The notes under the pieces are model-generated. The model did not search any database and had not been told where the DNA came from. It saw only the letters and a list, made by a program, of their open reading frames with translations. Positions 36,351 to 46,329 of a DNA stretch of 64,000 bases are shown piece by piece. The stretch comes from Maratus speciosus (taxonomy: Eukaryota; Arthropoda; Arachnida; Araneae; Salticidae). Location: the NCBI GenBank assembly GCA_963932465.1, contig OZ010786.1, forward strand, positions 444,032,619-444,096,618, given 5' to 3'. Both the position numbers and the translations under genes were made by a program. Positions within the stretch are counted from its first letter, which is position 1. Each line of letters begins with the position of its first letter.

Positions 36351-36385
36351 TTTTTGTTTATTTGACGGATAATTACATACTTGGA

Positions 36386-38118
36386 TGATTCTACGCAAAT
36401 AAGCCATTTTCATCATAGTGATGAAGAAAAAAATAAATCATGTCAGAAGTTTCTAATTTTTTGTAACAAGGCACTAGAAAAGATACTTATTGGAAAAAAT
36501 AGCCGTGAGACTTAATATTAAGAAATTCTATAATTATTAGATTTTTAAATTTTTAAATTTTTATTAAAATGAGGGAATGATTACAATGAGAAATGACAAT
36601 TTCAAACAATCTTTTTAAGAAAACTTTTGTCCAGGAAAATGAAATCCTCTGCTATCAAAAGGCTCTAGAGGTTCATTTTTTAACAATGTCAGATACTGGA
36701 TAGTCATAAATATCCTGTTTCGTATGCCACTTAAAGTTTCCATTGCCTGCAGGTTTTACAGCATTTATCTGGTCTGATTTGACATCAATTTCCAACAGTT
36801 CTCCAAGATACATTTCCATTTGATGCCCCAAAATTATCCAATCCAAAAGCTTTAAAGGCCCTTTTAAATAAAATTTATTGAGTCCTCATTGTTTGTATGC
36901 ATAATACCCGAATGGAGAATTCTTTGTTTCCGACCTCTTTCGAAATATAAATCCTGAATTTCTTCAGAGAATTTACAAATAAATCTTTCGCTGAAATTTA
37001 TATGCAATAAAATATTGTTTTGTGTTTAAGAAGACTTTATTTTCTTAATTGCTTCACATTAATAAGCTACAATTCTGCTGTATAGCAGGTATATTTTCAA
37101 CTGAATGCTAAATTCTTTCACAAGTTCTTTTGCGGAAATTTCTCCACGAACTTTTTTTGGTTTCCTTGCTGAATTTTCTTTACATTTTACAGAATAAGTA
37201 ACATTTTGTACGACGATTTGCTTAAAAATACGCTTTAATTTTCATCAAAAGCATTAAATTTTCAACAAATGAAATCTTTTCTACAACATTTAAAAAATAA
37301 TAGAACAATTCTCTCATATAAAAATCATTCCCTCACATGAGGGAATGACTAGTGAGGGAATGATAAAATTCAAATTATTAGCTTTTAAAATTTGTACTGA
37401 TAAAGTAAATTATTTAAAAAAAAAAATACTTATTCTCAAAATATCCCTTCAGGGAAAACTAAACCACCCATTAATATATTTTTAGAAAATAAATTATTTT
37501 TATAAATTTAAATGAGGGAATGACAACATCATCTTAACAGTTGCCCAATCTGTCTATTAAATTATTTCTTACACACTGAAGTATTTCTCCAGGATGGCTG
37601 AATTTTTTTTTACAGACAGGTAAGCCCATGTGCTGGAAACATGTGAAATATTTCAGTACTACGACCTATCTTAAATATACAAAATTGTTAATGGGTCAGG
37701 GAATGATCTTAAATATGAGTTGACAACTTTTTTGCCAAATACAAATTGCATGTGCAGACCAAAATAAATAATGTAATACATAGAAATAACACTTTATGTG
37801 TTCATATTAAAAGAGAGAAATCAGACAAAAAAATATAAATATATCAGTAGGAAATTATATTTTTTATATTTTGGGGTGGTAGCAGTTGTAGTGAGGGAAT
37901 GATATTTTATAGGTTTAAAAATTTATTTTAAATATATATTTTAATTAATGTTTCAATTTTATGAGCTAATATGATGAAACCATGTCTAAACAACATGTTA
38001 AAAAACTGCATTGAGTTTTCTGTTGAACAAATTTAAATGTCTTCCAGTATCATTATTATGGTATCCAGTCAGTTAGTATGATTCTAGTATCATCATATAG
38101 CTTATTTGCGTAGAATCA
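36386..38118. mobile_element. TIR element with repeated GAGGGAATGA motif
   Basis: The TIRs are TGATTCTACGCAAATAAGC and its exact mirror at 38100-38118. Copy A has contiguous sequence at this place (about 10630), so it is an insertion. GAGGGAATGA occurs at 36571, 37339, 37354, 37514 and 37893, with CAGGGAATGA at 37697 and an inverse copy at 37325. No transposase frame is seen in 1.7 kb. The target duplication could not be fixed because flanks in copies A and B differ by small changes. Confidence 0.82.
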
Positions 38119-38204
38119 CCCACTTTCATACATTAATTGAACTGATTTTGAGCTTAAACCAGGAATGTCTTTTTAAAAGAACGCTTTTGCTCATTGTAAG
38201 TGGT

Positions 38205-38425
38205 GCCCCACCAGTGGCCGAGACGTTCTGCTCTCGAAGCTGGTAGACTTGAGGATCCAAATCGCGCCCGTCGGCCTAATCGTTCGGAGTTTTTTTCAAA
38301 CCTTTGTTTCCAAGCGTAAATACGGGTTAGGTTCCCTCAGACAGACCCCCCACGGAGGGCACCTCTCCCCCCCCACCTTTGGGCCTATATCTCTCGTGCT
38401 GATAATTGGCCGTCATTAACACAAC
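38205..38425 (+). mobile_element. tRNA-derived SINE
   Basis: It is flanked by the 13-bp direct repeat CATTGTAAGTGGT (38192-38204 and 38426-38438). The 5' part has a tRNA-Ser-like A box (GTGGCCGAGACGTTCTGC) and a B-box-like GGATCCAAATC. A GC-rich body with a C-run (38370-38378) follows, and the end is not an A-tail. Copy A lacks it. A Pol III promoter and a target duplication of this size are as expected for a SINE copied by a LINE. Confidence 0.85.
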
Positions 38426-39545
38426 CATTGTAAGTGGTACTTTTTTTCATCTGTTATGTAAAATTTCTGGCATAAAGATATGTGTATGACCTTAAAAATT
38501 AGGTAGGTTAGAACCTATGGTTCTTCTTTAAATATTTTGTGTGTTTTTGTTTTGTTCTGATTTTAGTGTCTTTTTTATTAAAACATTTTAGAAATATTTA
38601 TAATTATTTTAACGAATAATTGGTGGTTTTAAGCCCCATACAATAATTATTAAATAAATAACAAATATAAATTCGCTTTTTTTATGTGTCTGAAACGTGT
38701 TGAACTAAAATAAACGCGAAGCGTAAATGAAATTTCTTCCAACTTTCTTTCAAACATGTTAAACCAAAATAGTGGAAATCGAATGACGAATAAATCGATC
38801 GATAAGTGTATTGAGTTTTCCATTATTTTTCTTCTTTGTGGAACTTAATTTAGAGAACTTTTCATTAATAATTCATTTGTGGAAAAATTGTGAGTTCGAA
38901 AAGCGTGAAATATATCATAAAAGTTTGGTTCGATTATTTCTGCCGCTTAAATTCTTTTCTGTTGAACAGTGATTGAAAACTAAATTTACTTTACAGGGTT
39001 TTCTTTCTAAACCACATTTCTTGATTATTTTTTAACAGAATGAATATAAGTAAATAGTGAATGTACATCGTTCGTGATAAAAAATGATCTGTATTTCTGA
39101 GTTAACAAATTTTTTTCAGAGTTATAAATAAATGCTGATGTAAGCATTTTGATTAAATTTTTGTTCAGTTCAATTTGTTCAAAAAATATGTTACTAACAG
39201 TAAAACCATATAATTAGAAAATTTATACCTAAAGATTCAAAATTGATCATGAGTGTTATTTAACATGTTTATATTTCAAATGAGATTTAAAATAAGTTTT
39301 AAAATTGTCTCTTTGTCCGTTATTATTTACCTGTCAGAGTTGATAAAGTCCTGTTGATCAAATTAGTTGTGATTATTTAATTTAATTATGAATCTTATTC
39401 TACTTGAAAGAGTAATTATTACAAAAAAAAATCAACTAATTATTTTAGCTATTTTATTTCATGAAGTAGTATTTGTTTGCTTTTATATCAATAATATCTG
39501 CACAGAAGACAGAGTTTTTATATTTCATTTGACAGATGCTGTGTA

Positions 39546-39989
39546 ATTTCTTGACACCTTTCTTCCCCCATTTAATAATCTAAATGCCTATTTTTTTTTC
39601 TATAAATGTTTTTTTTTCTGTCTCATGTAGTATGCATGTGAAATAGATCTTCTAAACATCATTTAAAACCAAAAAAAGTACCTTGTAATTACCAGAAAAA
39701 TATGATATAGCATTAAAACAAAAAAAAATTAATTAGGAATTTCCTAAAATTGATGTACCGGTATTTATTTATAAATACCCTTTTTGAGGGGAACAGTTTC
39801 TAAGATCGAGGGTCTGGCTAATATAAATGTAACGCCTTTATTTTTTTAATTTCTTAGCTGTGCATCTACTTTAGATTATTTTCACATATATGATTTTGAT
39901 CAAATTTTCATCTAGATTTATCGATAGATAACTGCCAAAAAATCTAACATAATAAGGTTAAAGCTTTTGGTAAAAAACATCTTAATAGT
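39546..39989. other. AT-rich stretch without gene
   Basis: Similarity to copy A ends at about 39545. T-runs and a TACCGGTA palindrome near 39756 are seen. Nothing else is supported. Confidence 0.5.
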
Positions 39990-40329
39990 CCGGGAGCAGG
40001 TGACATCGAAATCTCCATGGTCGCGGAATTGAATTTTTTCTTATGTATCGATAGTAAAAAGTCATACGAGCATGACTAGGTTTGAGAAGCCGATAATATG
40101 TTTAATTAAATTAAATATTATTAAAAAGCTGTAATGTTTTGCCGTTATCACGAATATTGATTAATCTTAGAGCATTTTATAGAAAATCGTGTACTCTATC
40201 AGAAAAACTTGGTACAACAACCTTTATTTTGCCGGAAAAGTCTGTCATACCTATTTTAAAGAGGCGGCTGGTGATAAAATTTCCCCCTTACTCGTATTTT
40301 ACTTTAAATTTTTACCGGTGGCTAGGGTA

Positions 40330-41400
40330 GACCGGGGCACATTTACGCGGATATCTTTCAATGAATTTTCTAATTTTTATGTTTTAACTTAGGAAATTTT
40401 AGCCATTGTGATTTTATAAAGCAGTTAATAAAGTCAAAATTTGTGTATTCAGTTGTTACCCTATTTGTGTTTTTAACCGTAAAACATTTTTTTAGGTCCA
40501 CGTCTTTTGTGCAAACATGGCCCGGGAACGGGGCAAGTTTACGCATCAAGTGGGGCACGTTTACGCATATTGTAAGTGATACCAAGGAGTAAGTGAAATA
40601 AATATTTAATCAAATTTAAATGTTTTATTTATAACTTAAAATACTGTTTAAAAAATAAAGAGAATTAATTAAAAACATTTTATAGGCTCAACTGAAACAT
40701 AGGGTTTATTGCTAATTAAAAACAGAAACTATTTAGTTATCTTCATCATCACTGTTACAGTTTTTAAAAACAAAAAAATAAAGTATTTCCTTTTGTCATG
40801 GGACCACTTTTTGCATCTAAGACATTGAATCCAGTCTTGACCTTTTTTGGATTTCAAACAATAAATACATACACAGTTTTCAGCTTCCTCATCAAATTCA
40901 TTCACTATTTTCTTTATTCCAGAGTGTAGAAACTTTTTCCCTTTTGCAGTTTTTGGTTTCATACTTTTTCCTTTGCTGTCTTCTTGTTCTGCTTCCATAG
41001 AAACATGTAAATTTTTACGTAATTTCTTCTTTTTGCACGTGCGTAAACGTGCCCCGTCGCCATGTTTGGATTTATTTTTAACGTGCAACGAAAATTAACA
41101 ACATTTCTGTTCATACAAATACAGTTCTCAAAAATGGATAAAATTCTGCTAATTTTCATATATTTGTTTATCCTCAACTAAGTATTACTAGTTCAAAATA
41201 AGTTTCAATAAGTTCAACGCAAAATTTACTCACCTTGACAGAAAACAGATTATTCTTTCCTCATGCTAGACCGAAGCTCGAGTGACACTCAAAAACATGT
41301 GAGAATACGCACTAGGGAACAGCATCAATCTATCATGACTGGTGGCACGCCAGTTATAACTCGTTTCCGAAAAAGTGCACTGCGTAAACGTGCCCCGGTC
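40330..41400 (-). mobile_element. pogo/Tigger-type element with GACCGGGGCAC ends
   Basis: The ends are GACCGGGGCACATTTACGC and, mirrored, GACCGGGGCACGTTTACGC, with TA at 40328-40329 and 41401-41402. The end motif GGGGCA.GTTTACGC also occurs inside at about 40533, 40552 and (inverted) 41041. At 1071 bp only the last part of a transposase gene remains. It is internally deleted. Confidence 0.88.
40733..41088 (-). pseudogene. pogo-type transposase C-terminal fragment with zinc-binding tail
   Basis: On the minus strand a lysine-rich stretch (MKPKTAKGKK) leads into CVCIYC...GQDWIQCLRCKKWSHD, the C-x2-C...W-x-Q-C-x2-C-x2-W-x-H pattern found at the C-terminus of many arthropod pogo/Tigger transposases. 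A frame change after KYFIFLF moves the natural end to the next frame, which reads KNCNSDDEDN and stops at 40733. The DDE domain and N-terminal HTH are missing, so this is a remnant. The tail may bind DNA or protein; that is general knowledge of the family. Confidence 0.85.
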
Positions 41401-41689
41401 TACCGTACTTTATTTCGCATCTGGACGCTGGCAAAGTGTTAGTTTTCCGCGATTAATTAAACATATTTTTGGCTTATCAAGCCTAGTCATACCTAGCTCA
41501 TTTTGTTCGAATGACTTTTTATTGTCGTTTTACAGAAAAAAAAATTTCAATTCCGCGATCACTGGGCTTCCGATGGCACACCGGCTCTCAGGGTATAGGC
41601 GATATTGTCGTAATTATTATCATAAACTTTAATAATTAAAGAACATACATAACAAAGCCAGTACAAGCATCAGTAATTTAAATTTCATT

Positions 41690-41800
41690 TAATTTCATTC
41701 AATTTAACAAGTTCAAGATATTTGTGAGCGAAAATGTGTAAAACTACACTTTATAATCTACGCTAGCATTCATCCAGTACAGTTTTTTCTAATACATTCT
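41690..41800 (+). repeat. Dispersed unit, partial copy 1 of 3
   Basis: AAACTACACTTTATAATCTACGCTAGCATTCATCCAGTAC resembles GAACTACAACTTCCACTTCAAGATAGCATTCATCC at 46840 and the segment at 54550. The element at 41825 cuts it on the right. Confidence 0.55.
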
Positions 41801-41824
41801 GGGGAAAAAATACTTCTTGTTTAA

Positions 41825-42535
41825 GGGGGGTCCGGGACACATTTTAAAATAATTTTTATTTATTGAGTTGAAATTTTGAATTTTTTTGTGATGGTTAATC
41901 ATATCATTTGTACACAAAATCACATGCTAAAACTTCTAATTTTTTTTTTTTAATTTAAAATTTATTAAAAAAGTGGGGTAATTTAAAATCGTTATTACTC
42001 AAAATATTATATGTAGAACTTAAATTCTTTTCATTTAAATAAATAGAAATATATAAGTTTTAAATTGGATTCAGCTTTTTAAAAAATATAAATTTAAATA
42101 AAAATTAAGAATATTTAAAGTTAATTTTTTTTTTAATTATGTAACTTTTAAAAAAAAATCATATTTTCAAATGTAAATTTTTTTTTTCAAATTTGCTGAA
42201 TCAAAATTCAAGTAAAACAATTGAGAAAAAAACATATTCCAAGTTTGAACCATTTATCTTTAACGGTTCTTGACTTATAAGAAGTTAAATATAAGGAATG
42301 GTGAATAAACCATCATGAAGAGAAACGCATTTTCGCAAGAAGTGGTTTGCATGACAACCATTGCTTGAAAGCTAGATTTTGAAAACAAAATAATACGAAA
42401 AAAAAATAGTATTTCCAGTTCCAATTAAGATAGAAACATGATTTAAACGTCATTTTAAGCAGAAAAAGACAGAGAAATTTTTAATGCAATAAAATATTTT
42501 CAGAAAATTTGAAGATTTTTGTGTCCCGGACCCCC
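41825..42535. mobile_element. TTAA-flanked element with GGGGGGTCCGGGACAC ends
   Basis: TTAA stands at 41821-41824 and 42536-42539. The TIRs GGGGGGTCCGGGACACA and its mirror GTGTCCCGGACCCCC are nearly perfect but short. The 711-bp interior is AT-rich with long A and T runs and no frame. A TTAA target with G-starting ends suggests a piggyBac- or Kolobok-type mover; which one is not decided. Confidence 0.88.
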
Positions 42536-42539
42536 TTAA

Positions 42540-43640
42540 AATAATAAAATGAAGCCATCGTACTATTTAAGAGGACTTCAGAGTAGTAGGTTGTTTTACA
42601 TATGTCTCATTCCAAGCCATTTCAACTAACTTTTTAGGTTTTGTAATCCTAGTGACAGGGTAATTGGGAATCTCTGTATACATACTACCCCTACCTTGAT
42701 ATAAATCCATGCAATTTTCTTCTTTTTCTAGACCTTATAGTTTTTGAGATATGAGGGGTCATAATTTTAGATTTTTCAATAATTCACACATTTCTGAATC
42801 TGTATTTACAGACTGCTGTTCTAGACTTCAAAAAATTGTTTCCCTTTATCTATGGTCTTATGTATGGTCTTAGGAATGTCACTGAAAGTCAATAAAAATA
42901 TGCAAATTTTAATGAAAAAATGTTTAAAAAATAATTTGTATGATTAAAAGGCAGAATAATTAAACCAAAATTTAACGTTGTCGTTATCCTCAAATTTCGT
43001 CATGATACGAAAAAAGCTCTCAACAAAAATGACAAAGATATTTAAAATAAAAACAGTTGTTTTTAAATGAATTAGGACTTTAAGTTTTTAAATAAATATG
43101 ATGTATTGCTCATGTCTTATAGAAAAATATTGTTCTATTTCAGGATACTGTACCAATTAAAACTACTGGGTTAAAATTGTGGCTAACTTTGTCTGTGATA
43201 ACTAAAAAAAAAAAAAAAATACTACGGTTCATATGAGATGTTTAATCTTTAATAAGAGTTTCTTTTTTCACTAAGCAATAACTTAATTGTATATTTTAAT
43301 TTTAATTTTAGAAGTACTTTGTGAAATATATTCACATTGTTGGAAATTGGGTTACTTCCATCAAGAGAGAAGGAAAGCAATGGAAATTACCATACTATTA
43401 AGGATGCCATTTTCGTATTACAAGTAAAAATAACTTATCTTAAAATAACAGAAAATGACATCACGATAAAAATTATTTGAACACGTATTTTTACTCATAA
43501 AGCTGTTACATTTCAATATTTTTTCATTCCGCTGATACAGAGCTAATTTCAGAGGGCTTCAGTGAGTGAAAATAGCGTCATAGTAAAAATGCAATAAGTA
43601 TTTACATTGATAAAACTAAATATTTTATTACGAATACGTC
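42540..43640. other. AT-rich stretch without recognised gene
   Basis: CTCATTCCAAGCCATTTCAAC at 42606 resembles the GGGTCATTCCATGTCA-type ends at 20516 and 24505, so an old member of that family may lie here. A 15-base A-run is at 43205. Nothing else is supported. Confidence 0.4.
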
Positions 43641-44787
43641 TAAAGAGGCATACGGGGGATTCTCACAATCTTTTGACTTTCACGTCCTCGAATAATTATT
43701 TTATTTTAGTACATGTTCTTGTGTTTTTTTCATTTCATATACTAGGGAACATTTCATCGCATGATTGCATAAAAATATTAACGAGATAAATAGGTTTTGG
43801 ACGAAGTTGGGGGTCCACATACCAGGAAAACTCCTGTACCGTTGTGTCCCTGATGCTGATTTTAAGTTTGCAGCTGTCTGTATCAAATTGTTTCAATAAA
43901 AATAATTCAATGTAATTTTTTTCCGAAACTGGAACTATTGTTTTATATAAATATGTAGCAAAAAATTAACATGCACACATTTTTAGGGTTGTTATTATTT
44001 TTTAAACTCTGTCCCCGGGTTTTAGATTCCTTACCGTGCCTCTTTTAAATTATACAAAAAATCACTTTTGATGCAGCCATAGAATTTATTTCAAGTTTTT
44101 TCTCATGCAGAAGTATGCTAGAGAAAGAATGTCTAAAATTCTTTGACAGGAAATTTACTGCAGAATTTAAATCAGCATTTTAATATCAATTTCAAGCATC
44201 GTGGCTTTATTGGTAGTCTTACCGTCCCCAAGGTTTATTACTGCACTTTTCGAGGTAAATTATTATTTTTTTTAAATCCAATGTAAATAACTGTTTTTAA
44301 AAATCAATTAACACTGTGGCTACCACTTAGACTTAACATGATTTCGCTAAAATAGATGGTGATTTTCCTTACCGTCCCTTTTTTTCCCATTTCGTCCCTT
44401 TTTTCCTATACCGTCCCCTTTTATTACCTTACCGTCCCTTCTTTAACAGCCCTTTAAGACAATGTTATACCAAAATTTTGTACTAAAAATACTACATTGT
44501 TATTATTTCTTATTTGAATGTCCTGTGGGCACTATGAAAATTCATTATAAGTAAAAATTTAGAAGAAAAAAAAAGTTTTAGTGGTAAAATTGTAAGGAAA
44601 ATTAAACTCGCAAGTTTAACATAAACCTCAGTTAAATAAAAAAGAAATTCGCTGCTGACGACCATTTTTTCTTCATTTTGAATAATTAAGGTATTCGTCT
44701 ATCAGATTAAATTGTTATATTAGCTAGTTTAATTTCACCAGATTTTTATTCCTGAAAGTCAAAAGATTGTGAGGATGCCCCATACAT
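43641..44787. mobile_element. Element with inverted ends and clustered ACCGTCCC motif
   Basis: The inverted pair TCACAATCTTTTGACTTTCA (43663-43682) and its mirror (44752-44771) matches for 20 bases, with weaker similarity outside (TACGGGGGATTC against TATGGGGCATCC). Between them ACCGTCCC or close variants occur at about 43837, 44033, 44221, 44371, 44393, 44410 and 44431, the last four within 70 bases. No transposase is seen. The motif cluster is like binding-site arrays near the ends of some DNA transposons. Confidence 0.6.
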
Positions 44788-45066
44788 TTTTGGATTTCGC
44801 CCTCTCAGATTAGAGCCTCAAGTAAAGAGTGCGAATGTTCAGAGGCAAAATTGTAACTGCCAAACGTGACATGACGTTTAGGACTATATTTATTAATAAT
44901 CTGTGGCACGTTAAAATATTTTTAAAATAGTGAATATGAATATGAAACAGTGTTGCCAGTGGTCTACCTTTTTTTAATTCAGATTTCTTGAACTATTATT
45001 TTAACACAATCAAACTGATTGGTAAAGTTATCATACGAATTGAATATTTCCAAGTGAGCGAAAAAA

Positions 45067-45138
45067 TGCCCAGGCTGGGAATCGAACCCAGATCCTTGGC
45101 TTACAAGGCCAATGCTTTTCCATTTAAGCTAACTGGGC
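45067..45138 (-). tRNA. tRNA-Thr(TGT)-like gene, copy 1
   Basis: The 72-nt cloverleaf has acceptor GCCCAGT/CCTGGGC (6 of 7, the last pair T-C), D stem GCTT/AAGC, anticodon stem TTGGC/GCCAA with loop CTTGTAA (anticodon TGT, U33 kept), T stem CTGGG/CCCAG with loop TTCGATT, and discriminator A. The A box TAGCTTAAATGG and B box GGTTCGATTCC are near consensus. A T6 run follows at once on the minus strand (45066-45061), a Pol III terminator. It could be transcribed; whether it is charged is unknown. Confidence 0.78.
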
Positions 45139-45341
45139 CGACAACCAGCCAGCATATTTCGCTCAGAAAACCTTATTCGTAATAACATCTGGTCTGTCAT
45201 GTAGACAGCTCAACAGAATAAACCGCAGGTAAAGGAACTCCATATAAACGATGGATACGTAGATGAACTATTATTTTAACACAATCAAACTGATTGGTAA
45301 AGTTATCATACGAATTGAATATTTCCAAGTGAGCGAAAAAA

Positions 45342-45413
45342 TGCCCAGGCTGGGAATCGAACCCAGATCCTTGGCTTACAAGGCCAATGCTTTTTCATTT
45401 AAGCTAACTGGGC
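45342..45413 (-). tRNA. tRNA-Thr(TGT)-like gene, copy 2
   Basis: It is identical to copy 1 except for one D-loop base: the GG pair becomes GA (AAATGAAAA). The T-run after the end is five long (45341 is T on the coding strand, then the run). It lies 275 bp from copy 1. Confidence 0.72.
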
Positions 45414-45797
45414 CGACAACCAGCCAGCATATTTCGCTCAGAAAACCTTATTGGTAATAACATCTGGTCTGTCATGTAGACAGCTCAACAGAATAAACCG
45501 CAGGTAAAGGAACTCCATATAAACGATGGATACGTAGATGAACTATTATTTTAACACAATCAAACTGATTGGTAAAGTTATACGAATTGAATATTTCCAA
45601 GTGAGCGAAAAAAATATTCAATTCGTATGATAACTTTACCAATCAGTTTGATTGTGTTAAAATAATAGTTCATCTACGTATCCATCGTTTATATGGAGTT
45701 CCTTTACCTGCGGTTTATTCTGTTGAGCTGTCTACATGACAGACCAGATGTTATTACCAATAAGGTTTTCTGAGCGAAATATGCTGGCTGGTTGTCG

Positions 45798-45869
45798 GCC
45801 CAGTTAGCTTAAATGGAAAAGCATTGGCCTTGTAAGCCAAGGATCTGGGTTCGATTCCCAGCCTGGGCA
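45798..45869 (+). tRNA. tRNA-Thr(TGT)-like gene, copy 3
   Basis: It is the inverted partner of copies 1 and 2 across the palindrome centre. The sequence is the same as copy 1. The T6 terminator starts at 45870. Confidence 0.78.
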
Positions 45870-46072
45870 TTTTTTCGCTCACTTGGAAATATTCAATTCG
45901 TATGATAACTTTACCAATCAGTTTGATTGTGTTAAAATAATAGTTCATCTACGTATCCATCGTTTATATGGAGTTCCTTTACCTGCGGTTTATTCTGTTG
46001 AGCTGTCTACATGACAGACCAGATGTTATTACGAATAAGGTTTTCTGAGCGAAATATGCTGGCTGGTTGTCG

Positions 46073-46144
46073 GCCCAGTTAGCTTAAATGGAAAAGCATT
46101 GGCCTTGTAAGCCAAGGATCTGGGTTCGATTCCCAGCCTGGGCA
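46073..46144 (+). tRNA. tRNA-Thr(TGT)-like gene, copy 4
   Basis: The sequence is the same as copies 1 and 3, 275 bp from copy 3. The T6 terminator starts at 46145. All stems match copy 1, including the same T-C mismatch at the base of the acceptor stem, so the mismatch predates amplification. Confidence 0.78.
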
Positions 46145-46329
46145 TTTTTTCGCTCACTTGGAAATATTCAATTCGTCAGATTTTTTGATTGCCATAAAAT
46201 TACCTTTGTCTTTGCCTTAATTAATATGTCATTAAATAAGGCGCATTTTACCATTTCAAAAAAGTGGTACCAATCAAGAATCTGAATTTTAAAAAAGTAG
46301 CCCATCTGGCAACACTGATATGGAATGTA

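Larger units (their letters stand above)
27160..39545 (+). repeat. Segmental duplication, copy B
   Basis: This is the partner of copy A (1-12900), in the same orientation and offset by about 27 kb. It lacks the copy A insertions at 3630-8865, 9110-10462 and 11346-12418. It holds its own: 27498-28016, a block from about 28260 to 30480 that includes 28890-29612, and elements at 30543-32655, 32842-34368, 34472-35806, 36386-38118 and 38205-38425. After removing insertions the shared core is only a few kilobases long and shows no gene. Confidence 0.85.
39990..41600. mobile_element. Outer TIR element hosting a nested pogo-type element
   Basis: Inverted arms are about 39990-40130 and 41440-41600. 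Shared inverted phrases are TCGCGGAATTGAA, AAAAAGTCAT.CGA, ATGACTAGG.TTGA.AAGCC and AATATGTTTAATTAA. The outermost bases CCGGGAGCAGGTGACATCG and GAGAGCCGGTGTGCCATCGG are diverged. The interior is almost wholly the element at 40330-41400. Superfamily unknown. Confidence 0.7.
44948..46317. mobile_element. hAT-like non-autonomous element carrying four tRNA-Thr-like genes
   Basis: The ends are CAGTGTTGCCAGTGGTCTAC and, mirrored at the right, CAGTGTTGCCAGATGGGCTA. Similarity continues for about 45 bp (AATTCAGATTTCTTGA). Flanking octamers are ATATGAAA (44940-44947) and ATATGGAA (46318-46325), 7 of 8 the same, an 8-bp target duplication as in hAT elements. Inside is a palindrome centred near 45606. 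Each arm is a tandem pair of 275-bp units, and each unit holds one 72-nt tRNA-like gene. No transposase is present. The units also share a 140-bp spacer (CATCTACGTATCCATCG ... TGAGCTGTCTACATGACAGA). Confidence 0.9.

Noticed and set aside
38205..38425. A working tRNA-Ser gene
   Set aside because: The A box is near consensus but the stems do not close well, the B box is altered, and the target duplication marks it as a SINE.
44988..45948. Three near-identical 64-codon frames that include the phrase RLGIEPRSLAYKANAF
   Set aside because: They are antisense readings of the tRNA-Thr-like genes and their spacers. The repeated peptide comes from the tRNA sequence, not from a protein gene.
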